Both the position numbers and the translations under genes were made by a program. A DNA stretch of 64,000 nucleotides from Aspidapion aeneum (lineage: Eukaryota; Arthropoda; Insecta; Coleoptera; Brentidae): the NCBI GenBank assembly GCA_963576565.1, contig OY755047.1, positions 34,067,851 through 34,131,850 of the forward strand, written 5' to 3'. The notes beneath the pieces are model-generated. The model did no database searches and was not told the DNA's origin. It worked only from the letters and a program-made list of their open reading frames with translations. This document shows positions 33,690 through 44,326 of the stretch, piece after piece; the stretch's first letter is position 1; each line of letters starts with the position of its first letter.

Positions 33690-34060
33690 TAGTAATAGTG
33701 TGGGGTAGGCACTAGGCCCGGCGCCTAAGCATATAAAGTGACCCTTTGCGCCAACCCCCGGGCATCCCCTACCATGTCCGTATTTCGCCGAGAAATCTGC
33801 CTGTATTCTGTAAAAATGCCAAAATGTCCAACCTTAGGTTCAGGAGGTCTTTCTTCATAAAAGCTACCTCTTTGAATACCTCTCTTCTTGCTTCTTTATA
33901 TTTTATTTGATGTGAGAAAATGCGCCGAAGTCTCATCTTCGGCCCACCATCGCTCGCACATCGAGTCCTAATTTACTCTCATCTTCACCAAGTATCTTTG
34001 TAGGACGTATCTCTTCGTATTTTACGTAGTAGCCAGACCGTACCTGTCTGAGATTTTCTG
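33690..34060 (-). pseudogene. LINE ORF2 C-terminal fragment
   Basis: Minus-strand frames include CERWWAEDETSAHFL, the Cys/acidic tail found after the reverse transcriptase of R1/jockey-like LINEs, then ERPPEPKVGHFGIF. Stops are present. A short trinucleotide repeat (AGTAGTAGTAGTA, 33676-33690) lies at the expected 3' end. Confidence 0.55.
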
Positions 34061-35470
34061 TATTGGACAAGTCTATTTGTATCTCTTTCCAGGCTCGGAT
34101 ATTGATTAACAACAGAACTAATTTTTATTGGCTTACTAGAAATAAAATACTTACCTATTATATTTTATTGTTGCTGTATGTGTGTCATCTTTATCGCAAC
34201 AAGATGAAACAAATCATGAAAAGTTACCCACCTAATGTTGCTTAAACAACAGGAAACATAAATAAACAACTTAATAATTTGGTTGCTTAAACAGAAAAAA
34301 CAAAAAGTTTATAATTATTTCTAAAAGTTTCATGTATAGGGAAACAAGTAGAAAAATAATAATAGCAAAAAGTTGCTTAATGTTACCTCATTGTAAACGT
34401 AGCTTAATATATCTTTCAACGACTAGGATGCTCTAATAAAGCAGATAGGAAGATATGAAAAATTAAGCGATACGATAACTTGAGCTCTAAAATTAACTAA
34501 ATTTTCCTCTATTTTGCAACCGCCAAATGTTTGTCGGAGCGACGGAAAAAGGAGATTGTATTCCTGGAGGACCGGAAAGCAATTGAATTGGAATGCTACG
34601 TGTAGACACATATTAGCCGATTCTTATATTGTACAAGCATGCCTAAAAGCAGAAATAGCTGCACGTTTAGCGAAAAATTAAGAACATAAACAACTTAACG
34701 ATCGTTTTGTTTTCATTCCTTCTTCGGTAAAAACTTTTGGAACACGGGGAAAGAAGCACTTAAAATTATACCAACCTTTGGTTGCTTGATTTCTATAAGG
34801 AACCGCAGGATTTTTCTTTTGCAAAAATAGGTTTAGCAATAATATGTGCTGTTTTATTAAATTTTCACTTAATTCTGAGATTTTAAAAATTTTAGTTTAA
34901 TATTTCATATCTTTACATTTTATTCTTACTACTATGTAACCATCATGCAAGATATAGATAGTATAAATAAAAAATAATAAAAAGTGATAGGGTTTTACAA
35001 TGGGGTAATATTATTATTAGTTCAATTTTGCCGGTACTGCGTGTATGTACGGAATTAAACATATCAAACTAGACAGATTATCAGGGACAAAATAATTTGA
35101 AACGATTCAATGTTACACACAAGAGGAGAAAATAACCCTAACAACGTGGTTACAAGCATATTACCAGACCCGAGGAATATATTTGTATTTATTTAATTTC
35201 TTATTCTGGGATAAAAAAGGAACAGCAGAAAATAAAGGATTGGCTGTAGATTGGGTAAAAGGCTACAGAAATAGATATATTTAACACAAGTTCAGAAATA
35301 AGCAAAGCAAATTCAATCAACTCCGAAAGAAAGCAGGCTACCCACCGTATTTACTAGTTTTTAGAACGTTTTGACTAGGCAACGGACAGCGAAATCTCAT
35401 TATACCTCGGATATTATATTTATAAATCAGTCTATAACGTTCTTCGCTGTACGATTGTCTCTATTAAGCC
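34061..35470. other. Spacer, no supported gene
   Basis: AT-rich. Short open frames (34063-34245, 34423-34611) have no known motif. 33510-33600 and 34280-34345 share the words AAAAACAAAAAGTTTATAAT and TATTTCTAAAAGT, so a small direct repeat may exist. Confidence 0.5.
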
Positions 35471-36530
35471 TTTTATATTATTGTAGTTTTAAGTAACTTT
35501 AATTTAATAAAAACTAAATGTGTATTTTATAAGACCCAAAGAACAATGTCTTTCCCTAAACTGAACAGCTGATCATTTGGCAACAATCTTGGAATCATAA
35601 GTAAAAGTGGTTTATGAAACACCTACTGTACATTCGCCGCCTTTTGATTTCCAGTCTCCATTGGTCTCGGTCTTTCTCTGATTTTAATGTCTATTCCTTT
35701 TCTCGAACTCAATCTGGGTCTTCCCTTCTTTCTTCCTCCCTGTGGTATCCAATTTAGTATTTTCTTTATAATTTTGTCTTTCGTCATTTTTTGTATGTGT
35801 CCATACCATCAAAGTTAGTTTATTTGTATGTTTCCATTATTTAACATGTGTTTAACATCCATAATTTCTCAAATTCTGTTATTTCTCACTCTTTCCAGTT
35901 TTGGTTTTCCGGCAGCGCGTCTCCAATAATCCATTTCAGTGGCTTCAAGAGGCTTGCGAGCTTTTTTTTTTGGGCCCATACTTCAGAATGTTTGTTTTGT
36001 TTTGATACAGCATTATCCCAGAGAATACTGTTGAGTTTTATAATTATTGCTTGTTCTCCTTGGTTGTTTCTGTGTTTGATTTGTTGATCTAAACTACCGT
36101 CATTAGTAATGTGCATTCTCAGATATTTGCAATTTTTGCCTTGTATTATCTGACGATGTCATTCCAAGATAAGGTCCCATTGCTCCCCACCAATGCACAT
36201 ATATTCCGTTTTGTGAAGATTTATTTCCAGCCCCTGCTTATCGTATTCTTCAATTGATTTATGGGTCATTTATTCTCAATCGTCCTAATCCTAAACCAGG
36301 ACTATTTGATCATCAGTGAAGCAAAAAGTATACAGTACATAATCGTTCAGTGGTATTCCCATCTATTTGCACTTTCTTTTCCATGTTTTCAGGGCTTTTT
36401 CTACATAGATCTTAAACAATGTTGGTGACAAGCAACAACCCTGCTTAAAACCCTTGTTAATGTTAAACCCCTTTGATAATGTCTGCCCTTTCTTTATTTT
36501 GCTTGTGTTGTCTTTATAGAGTTCTTGAAC

Positions 36531-36543
36531 AGCTTTTATTAGT
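36531..36543. repeat. 13-bp target duplication, left copy
   Basis: AGCTTTTATTAGT here recurs exactly at 36942-36954 and brackets the inserted element 36544-36941. Confidence 0.8.
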
Positions 36544-36941
36544 TGTGTGAAACCAACAGAAACAACTACTCCGAGGGAAATACACCTACCGGCATTGAAT
36601 TATACTGATGGTTTGATGCTTTCGTTGGGAACTTGTTAAAACTATTTGGTTTTTACTCTCTCCAACGTCGATCACAAGGATACAAATGATCCCTGTTTGG
36701 AACACGTCCTGACAATCTGCAGAAACAGTGATCCATTTTCCCTCGAAGTAGTTGTTTCTGTGGGTTTTACACAACTTTTGCTCTACACGCAGCTATCGCC
36801 TGCATTCACCTGAAAATGGTCCAAAAAGGCCGAAACCGGTCATGGATTGGCATGGATCACTGTTCCTGCAGATTGTCAGGACGTGTTCCAAAAATAGATC
36901 ATTCGTATCCTTGTGTTCGACGTTGGAGAGAGTGAAAACCA
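36544..36941 (+). mobile_element. 398-bp inverted-repeat insertion with hammerhead-like motif
   Basis: Bounded by exact 13-bp direct repeats (36531-36543 and 36942-36954). Two modules occur in inverted orientation: AGTAGTTGTTTCTGT (36747) against ACAGAAACAACTACT (36558), and CAGATTGTCAGGACGTGTTCC (36869) against its reverse complement (36699-36719), plus CGACGTTGGAGAGAGT against ACTCTCTCCAACGTCG. The right half carries the hammerhead-like motif. The variable-length target duplication and repeat architecture resemble Penelope-like element terminal repeats (inference). No ORF. Confidence 0.7.
36801..36852 (+). ncRNA. Hammerhead-ribozyme-like motif, degenerate
   Basis: Core CTGAAAA (36810-36816; canonical CUGAUGA), stem II TGGTCC-AAAAA-GGCC (36817-36831), GAAA (36832-36835), palindromic stem III ACCGGT (36835-36840) and cleavage triplet GTC ending at 36841. 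Stem I can form between the sequence after the cleavage site (TGGAT) and that before the core (ATTCA). Two core changes and an extra U before stem II make activity doubtful. Confidence 0.5.
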
Positions 36942-37362
36942 AGCTTTTATTAGTGTTATGCTATTGTTGGTTTTCTTGAGAGCGTTCTAAAATTTTTGCT
37001 GGTTGCTGGGGTAAACTGTCGTACGCTTTCTTGAGATCTACGTGGAGGAGGTGTATTTCTTGACTACGAGCCATCTTTTTCTGTATTGTCTGTGTTATTC
37101 TGAATACATGATTCACAATGGATCTACCAGCTCTAAATCCAGCTTGTTTTTCAGCCTCAATATTATAGTATTCGTCCTAAATTCCCTTTTTCACTAGCTT
37201 ACCAACGACTCTTGAAATAGTACGAAGCACAGCGATTCTTCTATAATTATTACATATGTCTTTACTTCCCTTCTTATGTATGTTTGTATTGTTATGTATG
37301 GCGTTCTCTATTCTTCTGGCAAACTTTCTCCATAAATGCATTTCTGGAACATGCTAGTTAAT

Positions 37363-37363
<1 letters not shown>

Positions 37364-37432
<69 letters not shown>
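37364..37432. repeat. (TA)n microsatellite
   Basis: About 34 uninterrupted TA units within the LINE remnant. Confidence 0.95.
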
Positions 37433-37436
<4 letters not shown>

Positions 37437-37988
37437 GCTTTTTGGTGCCGTGTTTAAGTTATTTTGGAGGGATGTTACCGGGGCCAGGCGTTTTCGGTTT
37501 TTATTGTTTGGTATTGATTGAGATGGTGATGCTACTGTTCGTATTTAAATGTCGAGTTTTGACTGTGGTGGTTGCTAATATTCTGTCATTTGCTCAGTCA
37601 GCAGTTTCGAGAAGTATTTGGTCCCGCTCTTCCAAAGCTATTGTTGAGATGATATCTTTTATCTTTTCTTGACGAAGAGATCTTAACATCCCCTAGGTTT
37701 CGGTACTTCTACTACCACCTAGGTATGTATTCAGTCTTGTGTAGTTTATCTCCCAGCAATCGTTCTTCTTTTTCCTTATAGCCGTGTGTACCATTCTTTG
37801 GACTGTTCTGTAATCGTTATTGTCTTGGTCTGACTTTGTATAAATGACTCTGTTGTATTTGTCTCTTTTTGTTTTTGTCATTTCTTCGATTTCTTTATCC
37901 GATCAATACGGCATTCTTCGATTGGGCTTTTCGTATTCTCCCAGAGCTTAAAGAACGAAACATTATCTCCGACTCTGACCTTCAAATG

Positions 37989-38374
37989 AAGGTGCGTACA
38001 GGCCAAGCCAACTAAAGCCAGCGAATGAGTTCCTTCAAATATTTTTTTGGTTCGTTTGGACAGTTTAGCGAAAGCGCGAAAGCCAACAAAGTTTTGTTAG
38101 CATTTGCACGTATCCCGCAGAGTGTTAGTAACATCAGAGGAGTAGAAGGAATAGGCGGATGCGGTATGGACAGTCTAGCCAATAAACGAACAAGCGATGT
38201 GTTAGAACATCTCGGAAGTGAAATTAAACGCATCTATTCGCACATCGGTGTTTTGCAAGACCACCGAACAAGTGTTCGCTCATGATAGGCTGGTCTTTTA
38301 AGGCCAACGATTTTTAACCATCTCAATAAACAAACCTTTGTTTCCGTTCGTTGGCTTGGTCTGTACCCACCTTA
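37989..38374. mobile_element. MITE with AAGGTG.GTACAG ends
   Basis: AAGGTGCGTACAGGCCAAGC at 37989 pairs with GCTTGGTCTGTACCCACCTT ending at 38373 (two mismatches); GCCAAC/GTTGGC continues the repeat. About 386 bp, sitting at the 5' edge of the LINE remnant. The open frames on both strands inside it are by-products of its palindromic, GC-richer sequence. Confidence 0.75.
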
Positions 38375-38654
38375 AGATTTACGATTGATTTTAAATTTTT
38401 TGACTGCTTAGCTATGGCTGGTTGAAATTGGTGCACAGCGAACAATAAACTAAAATAGAACCCACCAAAATTACCTTTAAACAATAAAATGAGAAAATCG
38501 GGTTTTAGGTTTTGCTGATACTCTATAATTCCGCACGCTGTATAATAGAATGTTAGCTTGAATCTGTCAAAGTACATGAGCTAAACTTATTGCTGATTGA
38601 TATAAAGTTATTATCTTAAGAACCGAGCTTAAATTCCCTCGCGCATCCAACGAC

Positions 38655-38906
38655 ATGTATCAGATAATTAAGAACATTCACAAGCATGGCTTACGAAAAA
38701 GCGAAACCGTATCCGTAGTTTTAGCAGATTTAACTTTTACACGCAATCTACAAACGCATTCGTCAGTTACCGCGGAAAATGTTTTCCACACGCGATTGCA
38801 GTTAGCCGACCAGCGGAGTTTGGCCAGCAATCAAGTGCGAAGAATAAACTTTCCACAAGAGAAACACTTTGAGCGTGCGGAAAAAATATACAAACAAAAA
38901 TTATAA
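38655..38906 (+). CDS. Unrecognised small ORF, 83 aa
   Basis: Starts MYQIIKNIHKHGLRKSE and ends EKHFERAEKIYKQKL. Its composition is polar and basic, less biased to A/T codons than most open frames in the spacers, but I recognise no domain, signal peptide or membrane helix. It could be a leftover exon of a host or transposon gene, or chance. Nothing nearby supports a gene structure. Confidence 0.2.
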   Translation: MYQIIKNIHKHGLRKSETVSVVLADLTFTRNLQTHSSVTAENVFHTRLQLADQRSLASNQVRRINFPQEKHFERAEKIYKQKL

Positions 38907-38989
38907 AAAAACGTTTAATAAATTCATAGGTTTTTGTATGCCTAAATATCCACAACATATCACAAAATTTATGCCTGGCCAGATCGTTG

Positions 38990-39704
38990 CAATGTGGGTA
39001 AATAATTAAAACCTTGATAGAAGTACGGAAAAGAGGCACTTTGTGTAAAGTTACATCAAAATTGACCGAGCCGTTTTCCAGAAAAAGGATAAAAATAATT
39101 TAGTAGCAAACAGAAATACATATTTTTTAATAGACCCTTTGAATATATTCGCTGTGTTTTAATACAAAATATTTAGTAAAATCATTTTTACAGTACGAAA
39201 AATGGTTTAAAATATCTGAAGTCAATTTTATTTTTTAGGAAATCTGCAATAAGAAAATTAATACCTATAAAAGTAGAGCCAATCACAAAACGAAAATAAC
39301 TTTTTTCTTGCAATATGGTATAGAACTATTAATACATGCCACAATAAAATCTGATAGTTTTAAAACTCGGTAGTAGTGCTGATATAAAAAAAGTTGATTT
39401 TTTAACTACCCCCATGTATTAATTAATTGAAAAGAATGAGATTATAAGGGACTTTGTCTTTAGCAATTTTCATGATAAATTATTTTTTTCTGGTCAACAT
39501 TTAAGTTATTATTATTACAACGTACACAAAAGCGACCATTTAACGAAAGTCGACCGTTTCAAAAACTGTACATAGAAATACTTAAGTTTACTTACGTACT
39601 CTTTTTTTTAGTTACATACCCTATTATAACATACTAAAATTATAGCCAATTCCACCAAGACAAAAATTTCCCAGAAGGCCTGTGTAAACGGGTGCGGTGT
39701 TCTT
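38990..39704 (-). repeat. Dispersed repeat family G, copy 2 (inverted)
   Basis: Ends GGCCTGTGTAAACGGGTGCGG, the reverse complement of the start of copy 1 at 5393. The middle words CGACCGTTTCAAAAACTGTAC and GGGACTTTGTCTTTAG also match copy 1 in reverse. No ORF. Confidence 0.55.
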
Positions 39705-39902
39705 TCTTGGTTTCCGTGAAAATGCTTTGGGGTTCTTCTATTACATTTTCCCAAAATCCAGGGGAGGTAAGGTAATGAAACTCCTGTCAAATTTTGGAAT
39801 TTGCGGTGATATAGCTTTTAGAAATAAGAAGTAATCCATATCTCTAAATGGAGATTTAAGTCAAGAAAATCAGAAATTCTAAGTTGTCCTCCACTAAATT
39901 TA

Positions 39903-39950
39903 TTCAGATCATACTAGTTTCGGCCTATAAGGTCATCATCAGTGAACTAC
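39903..39950 (-). ncRNA. Hammerhead-ribozyme-like motif with canonical core
   Basis: On the minus strand: core CTGATGA (39942-39936), stem II TGACC-TTATA-GGCC, GAAA (39921-39918), palindromic stem III ACTAGT (39918-39913) and cleavage triplet GTA. Stem I forms between TGATCTG after the cleavage site and TAGTTCA before the core, with one U-U mismatch. Deviations: one extra U between the core and stem II, and one A-C mismatch in stem II. The short palindromic stem III resembles hammerheads described in Penelope-like elements and schistosome repeats, which act as dimers. Confidence 0.6.
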
Positions 39951-40182
39951 AAGCAAAATAGGTAAAAAGTACTAGTAAACTACCTAACAAGTTAAAAATT
40001 TGACTTACCTATATTACCTATTGGTCTATATATCACAGGACAAAACATAAAACAATGGTCATAGTTCATTAAAATACATTAAAATACAAACTGTAATTTA
40101 ATGAACTGTGACCATTGTTTTGTTTTGTTCTCTGATAAATTCACCAATAGTTAAGATAGATAAGTTGTTGGGTAGTTTACTA

Positions 40183-40225
40183 GCACTGATGGTCAAATAG
40201 GCCGAAAGTCTGAATAAATTTAGTG
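40183..40225 (+). ncRNA. Decayed hammerhead remnant (right arm)
   Basis: CACTGATGGTCAAATAGGCC then GAAAGTCTGAATAAATTTAG. Compared with the left arm it lacks three bases in the core and about seven bases in stem III, so it should be inactive. Confidence 0.5.
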
Positions 40226-40250
40226 GAGGACGACTTAGACTTTTTAATTT

Positions 40251-41604
40251 TATATATTAACTTTATATTTAAAACTTTTTTGTTAAATGCATATTGAGGA
40301 ATACAATGAAGGTGACATGTCTTATCGCGAGACACTCCATACTTATTATTTTAAAACTTATATTTAACATCATGAGGTAAAGGGACTTATGTTTTTGTAA
40401 GCTAAATACCAATTGCTTCTGAAGGTAAATGTAGCTAATTGATCCACATGCCTATTAGATTTAAACTCAAATCCCAACACTACGTATAATAATATGTCAA
40501 AGCCTTTTGAATCTAATATTACTAAATCAAATCAAATTTTTCCTGAAATACCTTAAAGTTATTTCTGACTTTTTTAAAAAATTAGGGTTTTATTTCTACT
40601 GCTCGTCAATAAAAATTAGACCACATAAAAATAACAAAGAATCCCAAATCCTATAAAATAATAGAGACAAAAAAGCAGGCAGTATTTTAACAGTTTTACA
40701 TTGTAGATTGACAGTTGATCTGTTAAACTTTTTGATATAATAAAATTGCATTTAAAAATAAGTGATTTATTTATGTTTAATAACAAAAGGCAGTATTTAT
40801 TCCTGTTCTTATATTACACAAAAGCCCAATAAGGTTAGCCATCATGTTATAATGAATGCTGCTTGAAAGTATATTAGATTTCTTGACCACATTTAAGTAG
40901 TGATTTCCTTCTTACCCAATTGCAACCCCGCAATTACAAATTCTTTATTCAAGGTCTATTCGCAGGAAAACCTTGCATCTATACCTACAAGACATTTTGT
41001 GCCTACCCGAACTGCAAAGTAGTGAAGAATGGTAATTGAAACACATACCATTTTATATTTTAAAGAAACCAGGAAACATTGAAGATTCCGTCGGGGGCTC
41101 TTTAGACCTTCCAGCGATGGACAGGTAGGGACATTTGCAATATTGAAAATAATTAAATAATTTTCTAATTTCCAAACAAACCAATAAATTAATAAAATTT
41201 TACTGTTATACTATAAATTTATTCCTAACTACATAATATTCTACAATAGATACACTTATTCCTAACAATATATACTGTGAGAGATATAGTTTGTGTTTCG
41301 GTGAATTAGTTTTATGAATGGTCCAAATATTTTTCTCCTTTGTGAGACACGATGGTCTTAAAAATATAAAAGTATTGCTGTATTCAAAGTTTATGCGGCA
41401 TCCTTGAAGGCCTCCAAAAAATCAGAAGATAGCAATTCTGCAACTAGAAAGGTATTTATTATTTCCCTATGTTTGATAGCAAAGTATTCTGCGCTTGCGG
41501 AATCTGTGGCCAATATCTTGCAATCTAAAAGTTTAGATTTTTTGCTCTAATTAAACATCATCGCGAATCTGTACAAGAAGTCATAAAAACTATCTTGGGT
41601 GCAG
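40251..41604. other. Spacer, no supported gene
   Basis: Mostly AT-rich. I see no coding frame longer than chance. The target-site word CGAGTACACA (41605-41614) marks its right border. Confidence 0.5.
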
Positions 41605-41614
41605 CGAGTACACA
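41605..41614. repeat. Target duplication of the foldback element, left copy
   Basis: CGAGTACACA, repeated exactly at 43068-43077. Nine or ten bases are duplicated, fitting foldback (9 bp) elements. Confidence 0.8.
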
Positions 41615-43067
41615 CGGAATGGGACAACTGGGCGCCGCCTACTCGGCGCCGCCAATTGGGCGCTGCCAACTCGGCGCCTTTAACTCGGCGTCGCCAACTG
41701 GGCGCCGGGCCAACTGGGCGCCGGGCCATCTTGGCGCCGCCAACTGGGCGCCGGCCAACTCGACACCGGACTAAAAAATTTTTTTTGGATAAAATGTGTA
41801 GATGAAAAATAAAATATGTTATTTATATAAAAACATCTTTAAAAAATCCTTTACGCAATTTTTGTTAAGTAAAGTTAAATCCATTAAGTCGACTGTTGAA
41901 TCTTGTTAGTTGTAGTGTTTGGTAACCTGGTAACACTACAATTTACGTTTTTTATTACAACAATGGCGGATCCAAAAATCAAAATGGCGGATCCAAAATG
42001 GCGGATTTTCTTATTTACTAACCGATTTGTCTCAAACTTAAATATTACATTGCTTGAGGTCATTTAACACAATTTTTACCTCAAACTTAAAAAAAACAAA
42101 ATGGCGGATCCAAAATGACGGATTTTCTTATTTACTAACCGATTTGTCTCAAACTTGAAATATTACATTGCTTGAGGTCATTTAACACAATTTTTTACTC
42201 AAACTTAAAAAAATCAAAGTGGCGGATCCAAAATGGCGAATTTTCTTATTTACCAACCGATTTGTCTTAAACTTGAAATATTACATTGCTTAGGGTCACA
42301 ACACAATTTTTTACTCAAACTTAAAAAAAAAAAAATGGCGGATCCAGTATGGCGGATTTTCTTATTTACTAACCTATTTATCTCAAACTGCCAACTGGAG
42401 TTAAAAACTGTGTTAAATGACCTCAAGCAATGTAATAATTCAAGTTTGAGACAAATAGGTTAGTAAATATGAAAATCCGCCATTTTGGATCCGCCATTTT
42501 GTTTTTTTAAGTTTGAGTAAGAAATTGTGTTAAATGACCTCAAGCAATGTAAAATTTCAATTTTGAGACAAATCGGTTAGTAAATAAGAAAATCCGCTAT
42601 TTTGGATCCGCCATTTTGTTTTTTTTTAAGTTTGAGTTAAAAATTGTGTTAAATGACCTCAAGCAATGTAATATTTCAAGTTTGAGACAAATCGATTGGT
42701 AAATAAGAAAATCCGCCATTTTGGATCCGCCATTTTGATTTTTGGATCCGCAATTGTAATAAAAAACGTAAATTGTAGTGTTACCAGGTTACCAAACACT
42801 ACAACTACCAAGATTCAACAGTCAACTTAATGGATTTAACTTTACTTAACAAAAAAAAAACAAAAAAATTGCGTAAAGCTTTTTTTAAAGAAGTTTTTAT
42901 ATAAATAATATATTTTATTTTTCATCTACACCTTTAATCAAAAAAAAAAAAATTTGTTGGCGCCGAGTTGGCCGGCGCCCCGTTGGCGGCACCGAGTTGG
43001 CCCGGCGCCCAGTTAGCCCGGCGCCCAGTTGGCGGCGCCGAGTTGGCGGCGCCCAGTTGTCCTAGAC
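41615..43067. mobile_element. Foldback (FB/MULE-like) element, 1.45 kb
   Basis: Two long arms form a near-complete palindrome around about 42400. Outermost: GACAACTGGGCGCCG (41623) and CGGCGCCCAGTTGTC (43047). The outer 150 bp of each arm is a run of short GC-rich units with GGCGCC and (C/A)AACT(G/C)GG. The inner part has three or four ~115-bp units of ATGGCGGATCCAAAATGGCG, ATTTACTAACCGATTTGTC and TGCTTGAGGTCATTTAACAC on each side. No transposase. Flanked by a ~10-bp duplication. Confidence 0.85.
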
Positions 43068-43077
43068 CGAGTACACA

Positions 43078-43294
43078 TGCCTTGGCGGGCGACAGCAAAA
43101 TCGTATGCACGTTCCAGTAAATAACCCAACAGAGTACTGGAAAAAGTATTTATTACTACTGGAGCATCTGATAATGTCTTCAAAGCATCGCTTTTCCAAT
43201 GAAAATCTACCAGTTTTCAAACAATTGGCACATCCGTTTGTTATGCAGGACTTGTTATCAAGTAAATTTAAGAATGTTTAGAATTTTATCATTT
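43078..43294. other. Spacer, no gene seen
   Basis: Nothing recognisable. Confidence 0.5.
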
Positions 43295-43570
43295 AAACAG
43301 GCTTGATGATGAGGCTGAATTATGGTTTTTTTTACGGTTATGCGCACTCGCACGAGAAGCGGCAAGTGCGCGGAAATGTTGGTGTATGTTGGTTTTGAAA
43401 CGGTTCAGGTTGTAATCTGCAGGGAAAACTGTCACAGGGAGTCCATTCCACAGCGATGCTGTTCTCCAGAAATATGAATTCTAATATAAAGAGGTACTAG
43501 TTGCCTCTATTTTGACAGTAAATTGATGGTTACCGTCTGCTTGACCTGTTCGCCTAGTAGGTGCTACTCC
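43295..43570 (-). pseudogene. CR1/jockey LINE ORF2 C-terminal fragment
   Basis: Minus strand reads NSYFWRTASLWNGLPVTV then FPADYNLNRFKTNIH, the 'SFF.RT...WN.LP......L..FK..' ending typical of CR1- and jockey-type LINE proteins, with a stop shortly before it. The rest of the element is absent. Confidence 0.65.
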
Positions 43571-44326
43571 CGGGGGGATCATACCTGTAATAACCAATGA
43601 TTTATAGAGAAAACTCAGGAATAAGCAGTGACCTAACCCTCATATGCACCGTAAGCACTAAAGTCCTTGTTGCTCACATACAAAACAACAAAGAGGGAGA
43701 ATGGATTAGCTAAGCCTTGATAATGTGCGTCCCAGGGTTAGTGTCAGACTATCTTGAGAACCACCAACAGGAGAAAAAGCCAAAAATCCCTATAGAAGAC
43801 GACGACGACGACGTCATAAATAAGCACGTTGTAAAATCTGCTTTTAAACCTCAGACATTTTAAAAAATATTTATCGAAGGCGTTGGTTTGTCCATTTTTT
43901 GCTTTAAAGACCGCTAACCAAAAACCATTAAAATATCCTCACCTATTTATAGTGTTCTAGTTCTTTTGGCGAATAGTAAATTTTTGGTTAAACATTTTTG
44001 CAGCATTAAGCAAAACATTTGGAAAGAAAAATATTTTCAGAGAAGTGAGGCGATCTTTTTAAAAGTCGTTCAGGTAAAATGTCGGTTTTCTGATTACCCA
44101 AAGAGTTTTAAAATAAAAGAGAACTAAAAAGTTTATAAACGCTGTTTTCACTTGTAACTTTGCAAACTTCTAGGTTAACTAAATTAGATTAATAATTGCA
44201 TGTTTCACTAAAAAGGTGATAAAAGATAATTTATTTATCAATTATGTATAATTCAAATAAACTAAATAAAACCTTGAATTATATATACCTACTTATGTCA
44301 TCTAGTATCAAAACCGCCGGACTTAA
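43571..44326. other. Spacer with short GAC repeat
   Basis: A (GAC)n run lies at 43797-43814. No gene recognised. CTTAA at 44322-44326 is the left target duplication of the Pao element. Confidence 0.6.

Larger units (their letters stand above)
35471..37988 (-). pseudogene. LINE endonuclease-linker/reverse transcriptase, split and decayed
   Basis: Minus strand, in order: EIEEMTKTKRDKYNRVIYT (37881 region), APGP-type block with PGPGNIPPK, NNYRRIAVLRTISRVVGK, EKQAGFRAGRSIVNHVF, HLLHVDLKKAYDSLPQ, then GFKQGCCLSPTLFKIYVEKA, the catalytic block FTDDQIVLV (36307-36330; Ala replaced by Thr, both Asp kept), and MHITNDGSLDQQIKHRNNQ with KLNSILWDNAVSKQNK (36116-35886). Many stops and frameshifts. A (TA)n run and a 398-bp insertion lie inside the reverse transcriptase. 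Best described as an RTE/R1-type LINE; the clade is uncertain. Confidence 0.8.
39856..40250. mobile_element. Inverted-repeat element carrying hammerhead motifs
   Basis: The left arm (from TTCTAAGTTGTCCTCCAC, TAAATTTATTCAGA) is mirrored by the right arm (TCTGAATAAATTTA, GTGGAGGACGACTTAGA); the inner parts ACAATGGTCATAGTTCATTA and TAATGAACTGTGACCATTGT also pair. The centre is near 40075. The left arm has a hammerhead motif on the minus strand; the right arm has its decayed counterpart on the plus strand. I could not define a target duplication. Confidence 0.7.

Noticed and set aside
38012..38285. Overlapping open frames on both strands of about 73-86 codons
   Set aside because: They lie inside a MITE (37989-38374) with inverted ends and have no motif.
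41547..41805. Open frames rich in RRR/APN on both strands
   Set aside because: Products of the GGCGCC mini-repeats of the foldback arm.
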